Shown here piece after piece: positions 27,154 through 37,432 of a stretch of 64,000 nt of DNA; within the stretch, counting starts at the first letter, position 1, and each line of letters begins with the position of its first letter. The translations under genes and the position numbers were made by a program. Origin of the DNA: Serratia ureilytica (lineage in GTDB: Bacteria; Pseudomonadota; Gammaproteobacteria; Enterobacterales; Enterobacteriaceae); NCBI RefSeq assembly GCF_013375155.1, contig NZ_JABXOF010000013.1, positions 1 to 64,000 of the forward strand. Reading direction: 5' to 3'. A model generated the notes under the pieces. It made no database searches. It was not told the DNA's origin and was given only the letters and a program-made list of their open reading frames with translations.

Positions 27154-28362
27154 ATGATGACAACACTCAGCATTGGCATTATCGGCGCCGGGCCCGGCGG
27201 CCTGTGTCTGGCTCAGGGACTGCGCCGCTTTGGCATCCACGCCACGGTGTTTGAACGCGACACCACACCGCAAGCACGCGATCAGGGCTACCGGCTGCGC
27301 ATCGATCCGTCGGGCCAGCAGGCGCTGGCCGCCTGCCTGCCGCCGACGCACTACCGCTTGCTCTGCGCCGGCAGCGCGCAAAACAGCGGCGAGAGCAATC
27401 TATGGGATCCGCAGCTTGCCCCGCTCACCGGCCGGCGCCCCGAGCACTGGTTGCCCTCCAGCCAGCGCCAAACACAAGAACCGGGCGGCGATCTCGGCAT
27501 TCATCGCCAAACGCTGCGCGAGATCCTGCTTGCCGGCCTGCAAGACCGGGTGCGTTTCGGCCATACCTTGCGTGAATTTGCACAAACGCCGCAGGGTGTG
27601 GAACTTCAGTTCGCCAACGGCGAACACGTGCGGGTCGATGTGCTGATCGCCGCCGACGGTGTCAACTCGCTGGTGCGGCGGCGCTGCCTGCCCGAGGCGG
27701 GGCCAGAAGACAGCGGTGCGGTCACCCTCTACGGCAAAACGCCGCTCGATGCGGCGACCCGGGCCCAATTGGCCCCTGAGCTGCTGAACGGCGTATCGGT
27801 GATCTTCGCCGACGGCGTGTCGCTGGTGGTTGAACCGATGCGCTTTCAGGCCCCCATGGCGCAACTGGCGGCCGACTACGCGCCCGATTGCCGCCTCTCG
27901 CCGGTCGACGACTATCTCTATTGGGCCTGTATCGGTTCGGCTGAACGTCTCGGCGGAGCCCCGGGACTGGAGGAGAACACCGCGTTGCAGGCGCGCGTAC
28001 GGCATATCTCGCAAGGATGGGCGCCCGCCTTGCAAACGGCGTTAGCGCTGGCGGATCCCCTGTCGCTCAGCGTGCGGACGGTGCAGGTTACGGCGGCGAT
28101 GCCGGAATGGCACAGCGAACGCATCGCCTTTCTCGGCGACGCCGTGCACGCCATGAGCCCGGCAGGTGGGCTCGGCGCCAACACCGCGCTGGTAGACGCC
28201 GCCAGCCTGGCGGCGCATCTGGCGCACTCAGACAGCGCCGCGCAGGCGCTCAGGAACTACGGTACAGAGCTGCAAACGCGAGGCGCGGCGGCAATACATC
28301 TTTCACGCCTGGCGTCCGAACGGCTACAACAAAACAGTGAGGCAGACAACTCAGCGCCATGA
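27154..28362 (+). CDS. FAD-dependent aromatic-type monooxygenase
   Basis: A 402-residue group A flavoprotein hydroxylase. The N-terminal Rossmann motif is GIIGAGPGGLCLAQGL with FERD after it, an internal DVLIAADGVNSLVRR is the DG motif, and FLGDAVHAMSPAGGLGAN is the GD motif that contacts FAD ribose. The family includes salicylate and antibiotic (TetX-like) hydroxylases; this substrate is unknown. GAGGG precedes two adjacent ATG codons (27154/27157). It stands alone with a divergent AraC regulator. Confidence 0.87.
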   Translation: MMTTLSIGIIGAGPGGLCLAQGLRRFGIHATVFERDTTPQARDQGYRLRIDPSGQQALAACLPPTHYRLLCAGSAQNSGESNLWDPQLAPLTGRRPEHWLPSSQRQTQEPGGDLGIHRQTLREILLAGLQDRVRFGHTLREFAQTPQGVELQFANGEHVRVDVLIAADGVNSLVRRRCLPEAGPEDSGAVTLYGKTPLDAATRAQLAPELLNGVSVIFADGVSLVVEPMRFQAPMAQLAADYAPDCRLSPVDDYLYWACIGSAERLGGAPGLEENTALQARVRHISQGWAPALQTALALADPLSLSVRTVQVTAAMPEWHSERIAFLGDAVHAMSPAGGLGANTALVDAASLAAHLAHSDSAAQALRNYGTELQTRGAAAIHLSRLASERLQQNSEADNSAP

Positions 28363-28365
28363 GCG

Positions 28366-29562
28366 TCACTCGATAATTTCCACCACCTCCAGCCAGGCGT
28401 TTTTACCGCACGCCTGGCCCCCATTCAGCCAACGGCGCAGCATATCCAGCGCCAGCATCGCCACCGACTCCTGCCGCAGCCGCAGCCCGTGGCGCGACGC
28501 GCGATAACGCACGGTCTGGCCAATCCCGCCGCGCGGCGTGTGCAGCGCAATGCTCACCTGCTCATCGCGCATGGCGCTGACCGCCAACGCCAACGGCGCG
28601 CCGGTCAATTCCGCCAGCGAGCGGGCGCGCGCCAGCGTCGTTTCCAGCGTTTCGATGCAGTGGGCCGGCAGCAGCTCTCCCCCCGCCAGCGGCGCGCCTT
28701 CGCTCTGCAGCTGCAGGTTGATCAAGCCGCCGCTGAATTGCTCGCTCAACGCCAGCTTCAGCCCTTGCTGATTCAAGCGCTGCGTCAGCGTCGCCGGCAA
28801 CCCGACGGTGCCTTCGAAGATGCAGTTGTCCCCCGCTACCTCGCGCACGCGTCGCCAGGCCAGCTCCATCTCCGCGCGCCGGTTTTCCGGCCCGGTCAGC
28901 TTCAACTCAATGATCGGGCTGGACGAGCGGTAACCCAGCACCACGTCCGGCGGCAGCGGCAGGCTGTCCAGTTCGGCGGCCAGATCGCTCTCGGAGGTAC
29001 CGAACGTCGTCAGACGCAGGCACAGCGGCGGCGCCGGCAAAGTGAAGCGCTGGCGCAGACGCGGCACGATCTGCTGTTCGACCATCACTTTGAATTCCGA
29101 AGGCACGCCGGGGGTGAAGAACATCAGGCATTGGTTCAGCTGCAACGCGAAACCGCAGGCGGTGCCCACCGGGTTATCCAGCATTTCCGCATTGGCCGGG
29201 ATCTGCGCCTGCTTTCGGTTGGAAGGGGCCATCGGCCGCCCGCGCTCGGCGAAATAGGCTTCCATGCGCGCCAGCCAGTCAGCCCGTTCAATCAGCTCTA
29301 CGCCGCAGGCTTTCGCGGCGGCCAGCGCGCTCAAATCGTCGCTGGTCGGCCCCAGGCCGCCGTTGACGATCAGCACATCGGCGATATGGCTGCGTTCCTG
29401 CAGGATCTCGATCAAAGCAGAGAGGCTGTCCCCTACCGTTTCCCGCCCGCTCATCGGCACGCCCTGCTGGAACAGGTAGTCCGCCAGCCAGGCGGCGTTG
29501 GTATCAATAATTTGCCCGTGCAGCACCTCATCGCCGGTGCTGAGCATCTCCACCCTTAACAT
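28366..29562 (-). CDS. yfaY: CinA-like protein YfaY (NMN amidohydrolase-related)
   Basis: A 398-residue protein orthologous to E. coli YfaY. The N-terminal CinA/MoaB-like domain has EMLSTGDEVLHGQIIDTNA and VNGGLGPTSDDLSA; the C-terminal domain resembles the PncC nicotinamide nucleotide amidase. In E. coli YfaY lacks clear amidase activity, so function remains uncertain. The start MLRVEML was chosen by family and a GGGAGAG site; a five-residue longer start is possible. It converges on the monooxygenase gene, three bases apart. Confidence 0.88.
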   Translation of the reverse strand: MLRVEMLSTGDEVLHGQIIDTNAAWLADYLFQQGVPMSGRETVGDSLSALIEILQERSHIADVLIVNGGLGPTSDDLSALAAAKACGVELIERADWLARMEAYFAERGRPMAPSNRKQAQIPANAEMLDNPVGTACGFALQLNQCLMFFTPGVPSEFKVMVEQQIVPRLRQRFTLPAPPLCLRLTTFGTSESDLAAELDSLPLPPDVVLGYRSSSPIIELKLTGPENRRAEMELAWRRVREVAGDNCIFEGTVGLPATLTQRLNQQGLKLALSEQFSGGLINLQLQSEGAPLAGGELLPAHCIETLETTLARARSLAELTGAPLALAVSAMRDEQVSIALHTPRGGIGQTVRYRASRHGLRLRQESVAMLALDMLRRWLNGGQACGKNAWLEVVEIIE

Positions 29563-29683
29563 TGATCTCTCCCACATTTTTTGGTCATTCCACTATAGAA
29601 GCCCGTAAATAACTTTTCACTAGCCGCCGTCGGATTATTTCCGCCATCGCGTCGTTCATCATGCGCCATGCCGCCCGCAAGGT

Positions 29684-29701
29684 TGTAAACTTTAATTTAC
29701 A
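29684..29701. promoter_or_regulatory. TyrR box of tyrP
   Basis: TGTAAACTTTAATTTACA is a perfect match to TGTAAA-N6-TTTACA, the strong TyrR box. It lies 107 bases before the tyrP start codon. Confidence 0.9.
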
Positions 29702-29807
29702 ATGCGCGTAACGCCGGTTTGACACAAATTAGGGCTTCCACTATCCTGCCATCCTCATAAATCGTTACCTATAATTTTCAAAATCTTTCGGCTGGTAGAG
29801 AAAAAAC

Positions 29808-31016
29808 GTGAAGAATCGCACTCTTGGCAGTGTTTTTATCGTGGCGGGCACCACCATTGGCGCCGGGATGCTGGCGATGCCGCTGGCGGCGGCCGGCGTC
29901 GGTTTCGGCGTCACGCTGGCCTTACTGGTCGGGCTGTGGCTGTTGATGTGTTACACCGCGCTGTTACTGGTGGAGGTTTACCAGCATGAGCAGGCGGATA
30001 CCGGTCTGGGCACGCTCGCCAAACGTTATCTCGGCGGCGGCGGCCAGTGGCTGACCAGCTTTAGCATGATGTTCCTGATGTACGCCCTCACCGCCGCCTA
30101 CATTAGCGGCGCCGGCGAACTGCTCGCCACCAGCATCAGCCAATGGACATCGCAGGACTTCCCGGTGTCGCTCGGCGTCCTGCTGTTCACCCTGGTGGCC
30201 GGCGGCGTGGTGTGCATCGGCACCCACTCGGTCGACTTGTTCAACCGCATCCTGTTCAGCGCGAAAGTGGTGTTTCTGGTGGTGATGCTCGGCCTGATGT
30301 TGCCGAATATCCACCAGACCAATCTGATGACGTTGCCGCTGGAGCAAGGTCTGGCGTTATCGGCCATTCCGGTGATCTTCACCTCATTCGGCTTCCACGG
30401 CAGCGTGCCGAGCATCGTCAACTACATGGGCGGCAACATTCGCAAACTGCGTTGGGTGTTCATCATCGGCAGCGCCATCCCGCTGATCGCCTATATCTTC
30501 TGGCAGCTGGCAACGCTGGGCAGTATCAGCTCCGACACCTTCGTCGGCATTCTGGCGCAGCAGGCCGGGCTGAATGGCCTGTTGCAGGCGGTGCGTGATG
30601 CAGTAGCTTCGCCGCACGTTGAACTGGCGGTGCACCTGTTCGCCGATCTGGCGCTGGCGACCTCGTTCCTCGGCGTTGCGCTTGGGCTGTTCGATTTCCT
30701 GGCTGACCTGTTCAAGCGGCAAGATAACGTGCGTGGCCGCCTGCAAACCGGCGCCATCACCTTCCTGCCGCCGCTGGCCTTCGCGCTGTTCTATCCGCGC
30801 GGTTTCGTGCTGGCGTTGGGTTTCGCCGCCATCGCCCTGTCGGTGCTGGCGCTGCTGCTGCCTTCGCTGCTGGTGTGGAAAACTCGCCAAAAGCATCAGG
30901 CGCAGTATCGCGTCTGGGGCGGCACCCCTGCGCTGGCGCTGGTGTTTGTCTGTGGGGTAACGGTGATCGCCATCCAACTGGGCATCGCCAGCGGCATGCT
31001 GCCGGCGGTCGGGTAA
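29808..31016 (+). CDS. tyrP: Tyrosine-specific transporter TyrP
   Basis: A 402-residue inner membrane protein of the hydroxy/aromatic amino acid permease family with eleven predicted helices. It opens [25 protein letters not shown], the family's helix 1 glycine motif (here split for length), and has [11 protein letters not shown] in the middle. It imports tyrosine with the proton motive force. The start codon is GTG. A perfect TyrR box upstream supports tyrP over the related mtr or tnaB, and implies regulation by tyrosine and phenylalanine through TyrR. A terminator follows. Confidence 0.93.
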   Translation: MKNRTLGSVFIVAGTTIGAGMLAMPLAAAGVGFGVTLALLVGLWLLMCYTALLLVEVYQHEQADTGLGTLAKRYLGGGGQWLTSFSMMFLMYALTAAYISGAGELLATSISQWTSQDFPVSLGVLLFTLVAGGVVCIGTHSVDLFNRILFSAKVVFLVVMLGLMLPNIHQTNLMTLPLEQGLALSAIPVIFTSFGFHGSVPSIVNYMGGNIRKLRWVFIIGSAIPLIAYIFWQLATLGSISSDTFVGILAQQAGLNGLLQAVRDAVASPHVELAVHLFADLALATSFLGVALGLFDFLADLFKRQDNVRGRLQTGAITFLPPLAFALFYPRGFVLALGFAAIALSVLALLLPSLLVWKTRQKHQAQYRVWGGTPALALVFVCGVTVIAIQLGIASGMLPAVG

Positions 31017-31044
31017 GCGACGAAAGACAAAGAATGATAAAGAG

Positions 31045-31069
31045 AAAGGGGCCGCAATGGCCCCTTTTT
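31045..31069 (+). terminator. tyrP terminator
   Basis: AAAGGGGCC, loop GCAAT and GGCCCCTTTTT form a clear stem with a T run between the convergent tyrP and yfaZ genes. Confidence 0.88.
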
Positions 31070-31077
31070 GCTGAGCG

Positions 31078-31620
31078 TCAGAAGCTCAGACCGACACCGA
31101 CATAAGGGCCATCGGCCAGGGTGTTGTCGCGACGCCCGTCTTTGCCTTCCATCTGCATGTAACGGTAGCCCACGTCCACGCTCAGCGGACGGAACTTCCA
31201 GCGCAGGCCGCCGCTGGCTTCGTTATAGGCCTTCACGCCGCTGGTGAAAGACTCAGGGGCAAAGTAACCTTCGCCGTGCAGGCTGAAGTAACGGTTAATT
31301 TCCCACTCCAGGCCGCCGCCCAGCGCCACCGCCCCGCCGCTTTTCCCGTCTTTCGGGCTGAGGTACAGCGCTTTGGCGCCCACGGTCGCCGTCAACGGCC
31401 CCAGCGGCACGCCGAAGTTCAACCCCACGCTGCCGACGTTGCCGTCGTGGTCGCTGCGCGCCCAGTTGCCGGTCAGGCCCAGACCTGAAGAGCCGGTGCT
31501 CATACCAACGCCCAGGTTGGTGTAGTGTTGCCCGGCTTCGCCCGACACGCTGATGGCGTTCGCCGCGCCGGTCACAAACAGCAATCCTGCCGCGCACGCG
31601 ACCCAAGTCTTTTTCATCAT
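31078..31620 (-). CDS. yfaZ: YfaZ family outer membrane protein
   Basis: A 180-residue exported protein. The signal peptide MMKKTWVACAAGLLFVTG ends in ANA (about residue 21). Alternating beta strands and a C-terminal phenylalanine (VGVGLSF) indicate an outer membrane barrel. YfaZ has no established function. The start is the ATG six bases after GAGGG; an upstream start would spoil the signal peptide. In E. coli yfaZ is also near yfaY. Confidence 0.87.
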   Translation of the reverse strand: MMKKTWVACAAGLLFVTGAANAISVSGEAGQHYTNLGVGMSTGSSGLGLTGNWARSDHDGNVGSVGLNFGVPLGPLTATVGAKALYLSPKDGKSGGAVALGGGLEWEINRYFSLHGEGYFAPESFTSGVKAYNEASGGLRWKFRPLSVDVGYRYMQMEGKDGRRDNTLADGPYVGVGLSF

Positions 31621-31955
31621 TTTTCCCTCTGGTTTGTCATCCGTACCGAATGATCGAATCAACGCAAAATAATAACGTCATGAGTCTATACCAAAGCGCA
31701 ATGAGTATTTAAGGGATAAAAGCGAAAAAATTCTTCAATAATCAAATAAATGTAAAAATTTGCAAACAAAAATCCATATTCGTCAAGGCGATGCCAACGA
31801 TAACCGAGACCTATTTGCCGTCGCTCGGCAATAGGGCTACAACTAGTAGTGGCTTTGACCAAGGTCAGGGGAAGAAGCCCCGCCAAAGGACTATGCTGAT
31901 GAACGCTTAAACCGCCCGAGTCTTTACTTAACTGCACTACGATAAGGAGCAAGTG

Positions 31956-33392
31956 ATGAGCAAGAAAGGACTGACCACCGCAGCCGGCGCCCCGGTTGTC
32001 GATAACAATAACGTGATCACCGCGGGCAAACGCGGCCCGATGCTGTTGCAGGACGTGTGGTTCCTGGAAAAACTGGCCCACTTCGACCGCGAGGTCATCC
32101 CCGAGCGCCGCATGCACGCCAAAGGATCCGGCGCCTACGGCACCTTTACCGTCACCAATGACATCACCCGCTACACGCGCGCCAAGATCTTCTCCGAAAT
32201 CGGTAAGCAGACCGAAATGTTTATCCGCTTCTCCACCGTCGCCGGTGAGCGCGGCGCGGCCGACGCCGAACGCGACATTCGCGGTTTCGCCATGAAGTTC
32301 TATACCGAAGAAGGCAACTGGGATTTGGTGGGCAACGATACGCCGGTGTTCTATCTGCGCGATCCGCTGAAATTCCCCGATCTTAATCACGTGGTGAAAC
32401 GCGATCCGCATACCAACCTGCGTAATCCGGTGTACAAGTGGGATTTCTTCTCTCACCTGCCGGAATCACTGCACCAGCTGACCATCGACTTCAGCGATCG
32501 CGGCATTCCCAAGTCCTACCGCCACATGCACGGTTTCGGCAGCCACACCTTCAGCTTTATCAATGCCGCCAACGAGCGCTTCTGGGTGAAATTCCACTTC
32601 CGCTGCGAACAAGGCATTGAAAACCTGATGGATGAAGAAGCGGAAGCGATCATCGCCAAGGATCGCGAAAGCTCACAGCGCGATCTGTTCGATGCGATCA
32701 AACGCGGCGACTTCCCGCGCTGGAAGCTGCAAATTCAGATCATGCCGGAACACGAAGCCTCGCAGACGCCATACAACCCGTTCGATCTGACCAAGGTGTG
32801 GCCGCACGGCGACTACCCGCTGATCGACGTCGGCTATTTCGAGCTGAACCGCAACCCCGACAACTACTTCTCAGAGGTTGAGCAGGTGGCGATGAACCCC
32901 GCCAACGTGGTGCCGGGCATCAGTTTCTCGCCGGATAAAATGCTGCAGGGCCGCCTGTTCTCCTATGGCGATGCGCACCGCTACCGCCTGGGCGTCAACC
33001 ACCACCAGATCCCGGTGAACGGCGCCAAATGCCCGTTCCACAACTATCATCGCGACGGCGCGATGCGCGTGGACGGCAACAGCGGCAACGGCGCAACCTA
33101 CGAACCGAACAGCTTTGGCCTGTTCCAAGAGCAGCCGGACTTCAGCGAACCGCCGCTGAGCATTGAAGGCGCGGCCGACCACTGGAATCATCGTGAAGAC
33201 GACGATTACTACAGCCAGCCGCGCGCGCTGTTCAACCTGCTGAGCGCCGAAGAGCACCAGCGCATGTTCACCCGCATCGCCGGCGAACTGTCGCAGGTGC
33301 CGGAACACATCCAGCGCCGTCAGGTCGAGCTGTTCACCAAGGTGCACCCGGACTACGGCGCCGGCGTCGCCAAGGCGTTGGGACTGAAATAA
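31956..33392 (+). CDS. katA: Monofunctional catalase KatA (clade 3, small subunit)
   Basis: A 478-residue haem catalase that splits hydrogen peroxide. Catalytic H54 ([16 protein letters not shown]) and N127 ([11 protein letters not shown]), and the haem-ligand tyrosine Y337 in [12 protein letters not shown] are all present. The length and NADPH-type fold place it in the small-subunit clade, like Proteus and Serratia catalases, rather than E. coli KatE. AAGGAG lies six bases before the ATG; a GTG one codon earlier is in frame. A strong terminator follows. Confidence 0.94.
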   Translation: MSKKGLTTAAGAPVVDNNNVITAGKRGPMLLQDVWFLEKLAHFDREVIPERRMHAKGSGAYGTFTVTNDITRYTRAKIFSEIGKQTEMFIRFSTVAGERGAADAERDIRGFAMKFYTEEGNWDLVGNDTPVFYLRDPLKFPDLNHVVKRDPHTNLRNPVYKWDFFSHLPESLHQLTIDFSDRGIPKSYRHMHGFGSHTFSFINAANERFWVKFHFRCEQGIENLMDEEAEAIIAKDRESSQRDLFDAIKRGDFPRWKLQIQIMPEHEASQTPYNPFDLTKVWPHGDYPLIDVGYFELNRNPDNYFSEVEQVAMNPANVVPGISFSPDKMLQGRLFSYGDAHRYRLGVNHHQIPVNGAKCPFHNYHRDGAMRVDGNSGNGATYEPNSFGLFQEQPDFSEPPLSIEGAADHWNHREDDDYYSQPRALFNLLSAEEHQRMFTRIAGELSQVPEHIQRRQVELFTKVHPDYGAGVAKALGLK

Positions 33393-33412
33393 CCCGTCGT
33401 CATCATTCGCTC

Positions 33413-33438
33413 AGCCGCCCTTTCGGGCGGCTTTTTTT
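33413..33438 (+). terminator. katA terminator
   Basis: AGCCGCCC, loop TTTC and GGGCGGCT are followed by seven T residues. The T run overlaps the complement of the menE stop codon. Confidence 0.92.
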
Positions 33439-34822
33439 ATGCCTGACGCAGGCGCTCCGCCACCCACGCCTGCAACCGGCGGCGCGAAATCTTGATGCCG
33501 CCGTTTTTCAGCTCGTCAGGCAGCGGAAGCAACGCCGTCGGGCGTTGGAAATTGGCGAGCTTATCCTGCGACCAGGCGAGCAGCGTCGCCAGCGACAGCG
33601 ACGGATCGCCGTCGATCACCGCCACCGGCCGCTGACCGAATTCGGCGTCCGCCACCGGCACCACAAACGCCTGCGTGATCTGCGGATGCGCCGCCAGCAC
33701 GCGTTCGATATCTTCCGGCTGCACCCCTTCGCCGCCGCTGAAAAACAGGTTGTCCAGCCGGCCGAGAATTCGCAGTTCCCCCTCGATCATCGCGCCGCGA
33801 TCGCGGGTCGGGAACCAGCCCTGCTCATCGGCCAACGGCTGCAGATGGCCATGACGCCAGTAGCCAAGCGCCAGGCTGTCGGCGCGGATCCAGACCTCTT
33901 CATCCACCAGTTTTACCTCGCGGCCGCCGAGCGGCAGGCCGACACCCGCCCGCGCATCGGCGCGCTTGGCGCACACCGTGGAGGCCAGTTCGGTCAGCCC
34001 GTAGCCGCACCAGCAACGGATCCCCGCCGCCTCCGCCCGTTCGGTCAGTTCCACCGGGATCATCGCGCCGCCGAGCAGCACCGCCTTCAGCGTCATGCCC
34101 GCCAGCGGTTGCGCCAGCAGCCGCCACAGCTGGGTCGGCACCAACGAGGCATGCGTGCATCCCGCCAACGCCTCGTTCAGCGGGTGCATCTCGCGCACCG
34201 CCAACCGGGCGCCCGCCGCCAGCCAGCGCCAGACAATGCCCTGTCCGGAGACGTGAAACAGCGGCAATGACAGCAGCCAGCAATCCTCGCGCTGAAACGC
34301 CATCAGCCCCAACACCCCGGCGGCGCTGGCCAGATGGTTGGCATAGCTGTGTGCGGCCGCTTTCGGCATGCCGCTGGAACCGGAGGTCAACGTCAGCGTC
34401 GCCAGACGCTGCGCATCCCACGTCGGCAGGTCTGGCCAACGCGGCTCGGTCGACGGCGGGGTCAATCGAATCACGTCTTCCGGCAGCGCCGGCAACGAGT
34501 CCGGGCCGAAGACAAAGGTCATATCCAATTCCGGCAACAGCTGCGCCAGCAGCGGCGTCGGCAAGGCGGGATTGAGCGGCAACAGGCGTGCGCCGCACTG
34601 CAACAGCGCCAGATAGGCCAGCAGCAGTGGATAGCTGTTTTTACCACACAGCGCCACACCGCAGCCCGGTTCAACGCCCTGATGCTGGAAATCCGCCGCC
34701 AGCTCATCCACCTGGCTCTGCAACGCCAGCCAGCTCAGCGGTTGTTCACCGAGCATCAGCGCCGTCGCCTGCGGCTGAGTGCGCGCCCAGTGTCGCCACG
34801 GCCAATCGTTCAACGGCGCCAT
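33437..34822 (-). CDS. menE: o-Succinylbenzoate-CoA ligase MenE
   Basis: A 461-residue acyl-adenylating enzyme. The P-loop-like motif [17 protein letters not shown] and later GYGLTE and [12 protein letters not shown] are the ANL-superfamily signatures. It activates o-succinylbenzoate with CoA in menaquinone synthesis. The start MAPLNDWPW was chosen by family; a longer open frame upstream overlaps menC. It overlaps menC by 13 bases and is the last gene of menDHBCE. Confidence 0.93.
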   Translation of the reverse strand: MAPLNDWPWRHWARTQPQATALMLGEQPLSWLALQSQVDELAADFQHQGVEPGCGVALCGKNSYPLLLAYLALLQCGARLLPLNPALPTPLLAQLLPELDMTFVFGPDSLPALPEDVIRLTPPSTEPRWPDLPTWDAQRLATLTLTSGSSGMPKAAAHSYANHLASAAGVLGLMAFQREDCWLLSLPLFHVSGQGIVWRWLAAGARLAVREMHPLNEALAGCTHASLVPTQLWRLLAQPLAGMTLKAVLLGGAMIPVELTERAEAAGIRCWCGYGLTELASTVCAKRADARAGVGLPLGGREVKLVDEEVWIRADSLALGYWRHGHLQPLADEQGWFPTRDRGAMIEGELRILGRLDNLFFSGGEGVQPEDIERVLAAHPQITQAFVVPVADAEFGQRPVAVIDGDPSLSLATLLAWSQDKLANFQRPTALLPLPDELKNGGIKISRRRLQAWVAERLRQA

Positions 34823-35793
34823 AGGCACTCCAGCGCCGAGACATCCAGCAGCGGCAACGCGCTGCCCGGCCACGGGCGCAGCACCTGCGCCTGCATCAAC
34901 CCCAGCGTGTCCAGGCCCGGCACGGTATCCGGCGTCAGCCAATGGGCGATGCGCGCCAGCTGGGTCAACCCCAGGCTGGATTCGAGGCTGGAGCTGATCA
35001 CCGCCGTCAGGCCCGCCGCGTGCGCCTGCGCCACCAGCGTCTGGCAACGCGCCAGGCTGCCGACCAGCGTCGGCTTGATCACGATGGCCGCCACGCCCGG
35101 CTCGGCCTGCACCACAAAGTCCGCCTCCCGCACGCTCTCATCCCAGGCGATGGCGATACCGGTCGCCCGGGCGAAGTCGCGCGATTCATCACGGGTCTTG
35201 CAGGGCTCTTCCAGGAAGGCGATGCGATCGCGCCACGCCGGGTTAACGTACCTGGCGAAGCCGTCGGCCTTGGCGCGGGTCCAGCTGCGGTTGGCGTCCA
35301 GCCGCAGCCGCAGATCCGGCAGTGCCTCCAGCAACACGTTGACGATCATGCCGTCCCGCACCGCCTCATACAGCCCCACCTTCACCTTGGCGACTTTCTC
35401 GCCCGGCAAAGCGCTCAATGTCTCGAACAGCTCATCCGGATCGCCGGTGCACAGCGGCGCCTTGCGAAAATCCGCCTGCATCGGCAAACGCTGCTCCAGC
35501 TCGGCCTGCGCACAGCTGAGCCCAAAGGCCACCGAGGGCAGCGCGCTGTGCTCCGGTTCGTTGCCCGCCAACCACGCCTGCAGCCAGCCCAACGCGGCCT
35601 GTTCGGCCTGCGCCGGCGTTTCCCGGCTGAATTCCGGCAGCGGCGCGATCTCGCCCCAACCTTCACGCTCGCCCTGACACAGCTGCACCACCCATCCGTC
35701 ACGCGTTTTCAACCGTTGATTGCGCAGCACCACGCCCGCCTCCATCGGCAGGCTGTAACGGTATAGCGCCGCGCTGCGGTTTGCCCCGCTCAT
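34810..35793 (-). CDS. menC: o-Succinylbenzoate synthase MenC
   Basis: A 327-residue enolase-superfamily enzyme that dehydrates SHCHC to o-succinylbenzoate. The superfamily sites are visible in [39 protein letters not shown] and VIKPTLVGS (lysine bases and acidic metal ligands). Its ATG overlaps the menB stop by one base (TAATG), so translation is coupled. Confidence 0.95.
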   Translation of the reverse strand: MSGANRSAALYRYSLPMEAGVVLRNQRLKTRDGWVVQLCQGEREGWGEIAPLPEFSRETPAQAEQAALGWLQAWLAGNEPEHSALPSVAFGLSCAQAELEQRLPMQADFRKAPLCTGDPDELFETLSALPGEKVAKVKVGLYEAVRDGMIVNVLLEALPDLRLRLDANRSWTRAKADGFARYVNPAWRDRIAFLEEPCKTRDESRDFARATGIAIAWDESVREADFVVQAEPGVAAIVIKPTLVGSLARCQTLVAQAHAAGLTAVISSSLESSLGLTQLARIAHWLTPDTVPGLDTLGLMQAQVLRPWPGSALPLLDVSALECLWRR

Positions 35794-36650
35794 TACGGGT
35801 TACGCTTGAATTTGCTGAAGTCCGGTTGGCGCTTCTCGTTGAACGCGTTGCGCCCTTCCTGCCCTTCGTCGGTCATGTAGAACAGCATGGTGGCGTTGCC
35901 CGCCAGCTCCTGCAAACCGGCCTGGCCGTCGCAGTCGGCATTCAGCGCCGCCTTCAGGCAGCGCAGCGCCATCGGGCTGTTCTGCAGCATTTCGCGGCAC
36001 CAGCGCACCGTCTCTTTTTCCAGATCGGCCAGCGGCACGACGGTATTGACCAGGCCCATGTCCAGCGCGGCGGCGGCGTCGTACTGGCGGCACAGGAACC
36101 AGATTTCGCGCGCCTTCTTCTGGCCGACGATGCGCGCCATGTAAGACGCGCCCCAGCCGCCGTCGAACGAGCCCACTTTCGGGCCGGTCTGGCCGAAGAT
36201 GGCGTTATCCGCCGCGATGGTCAGATCGCACATCATGTGCAGCACGTGGCCGCCGCCGATCGAATAGCCGGCCACCATCGCCACCACCGGCTTCGGGCAG
36301 GTGCGGATCTGGCGCTGGAAGTCCAGCACGTTGAGGTGATGTACGCCGCTGTCGTCGCGATAGCCGCCGTAGTCGCCGCGCACTTTCTGATCGCCGCCGG
36401 AGCAGAAGGCCTTATCGCCGGCGCCGGTCAGAATAATGACGCCGATGCCGTCGTCGTAACGGGCGTTGGCCAGCGCGTCGATCATCTCTTTGACCGTTTG
36501 CGGACGAAACGCGTTGCGCACCTGCGGCCGGTTGATGGTGATTTTGGCGATGCCGTCGGCGGACTTGTGATACAGAATGTCTTCGAAATCGCCGGTGCAA
36601 TCCTGCCAGGCGATAGCGGCATACAGGTGTTCTTCATTCGGATAAAGCAT
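35793..36650 (-). CDS. menB: 1,4-Dihydroxy-2-naphthoyl-CoA synthase MenB
   Basis: A 285-residue crotonase-fold enzyme that closes the second ring of the naphthoquinone. Oxyanion-hole segments are [14 protein letters not shown] and [33 protein letters not shown] is a strong MenB signature. It is 11 bases downstream of menH in the men operon. Confidence 0.97.
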   Translation of the reverse strand: MLYPNEEHLYAAIAWQDCTGDFEDILYHKSADGIAKITINRPQVRNAFRPQTVKEMIDALANARYDDGIGVIILTGAGDKAFCSGGDQKVRGDYGGYRDDSGVHHLNVLDFQRQIRTCPKPVVAMVAGYSIGGGHVLHMMCDLTIAADNAIFGQTGPKVGSFDGGWGASYMARIVGQKKAREIWFLCRQYDAAAALDMGLVNTVVPLADLEKETVRWCREMLQNSPMALRCLKAALNADCDGQAGLQELAGNATMLFYMTDEGQEGRNAFNEKRQPDFSKFKRNP

Positions 36651-36661
36651 GTTCGGTTCCT

Positions 36662-37432
36662 TTAACCAGGGTTAACGAGAAAGGTCTGCAGCTCGGCGAC
36701 GAAATCCTGCGGATTGGCCAGATGCGCGTTGTGGCCGGCCTGCGGCACGATGCGCAACGGCAACCCGGCGTCGCGCGCCAGCCGTTGAAATTTGGGGTCG
36801 TTCTCACCGCACAGCACTCGCAGCGGCACGGTCAGTTGGCGCAGCTGCGGCGCCAGATAAGGCTGCCGCCCGAGCGAGGTGGCTTCGAGCATGTCGGCAA
36901 TCGCCGGGCCGCTGTTGACCGAACGCGCGGCGATCAGCGCCTGGCGGTGCACATGGCTAAGCTCTTTGAACACCGGTTGCTGATACCAGTCCGCCAGGAC
37001 TTCGGCAATCGGCTCACTGCGAAAACGCGCCGCCCATCGCGCATCCTGCTCGCAACGATCGCGGCGCTGTTGTTCGTCCTCAAGCCCCGGGTTGCCGCCC
37101 TCGACGATCACGCCTTGCAGGCCGTCATGGCGGCCGTGGCAAGCGTGATACATGGCGATGCGCCCGCCGAGCGAGTAGCCCACCAACCAATAACGTTCAA
37201 TATTGCGCAGTTGCAGGGTCGCGGCGATTTGCGCGCTGATGTCGTCGAAGCCGCGGCAGCTCACCGCCACGGAATCGCCGTGGCCGGGCAGATCGATGGC
37301 CAGCGACGGCCATTCCGGGCAACGCGCGGCGATCACCCGCCATTCATTGTTGTTGCCCAGCAGGCCGTGCAGCCATACCAGCCACGGACGCCCCGCTTCG
37401 CCCTGTTGCAAAATTCGCGTCGCCAGCATCAT
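36662..37432 (-). CDS. menH: SHCHC synthase MenH
   Basis: A 256-residue alpha/beta hydrolase that eliminates pyruvate from SEPHCHC. The nucleophile serine is in [12 protein letters not shown], the oxyanion region in [12 protein letters not shown] and the catalytic histidine in [10 protein letters not shown]. Its ATG overlaps the menD stop by four bases. Confidence 0.93.
   Translation of the reverse strand: MMLATRILQQGEAGRPWLVWLHGLLGNNNEWRVIAARCPEWPSLAIDLPGHGDSVAVSCRGFDDISAQIAATLQLRNIERYWLVGYSLGGRIAMYHACHGRHDGLQGVIVEGGNPGLEDEQQRRDRCEQDARWAARFRSEPIAEVLADWYQQPVFKELSHVHRQALIAARSVNSGPAIADMLEATSLGRQPYLAPQLRQLTVPLRVLCGENDPKFQRLARDAGLPLRIVPQAGHNAHLANPQDFVAELQTFLVNPG

Noticed and set aside
34823..35047. 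Upstream extension of the menE frame
   Set aside because: It lies over menC and encodes a glycine/alanine-rich sequence unlike MenE.
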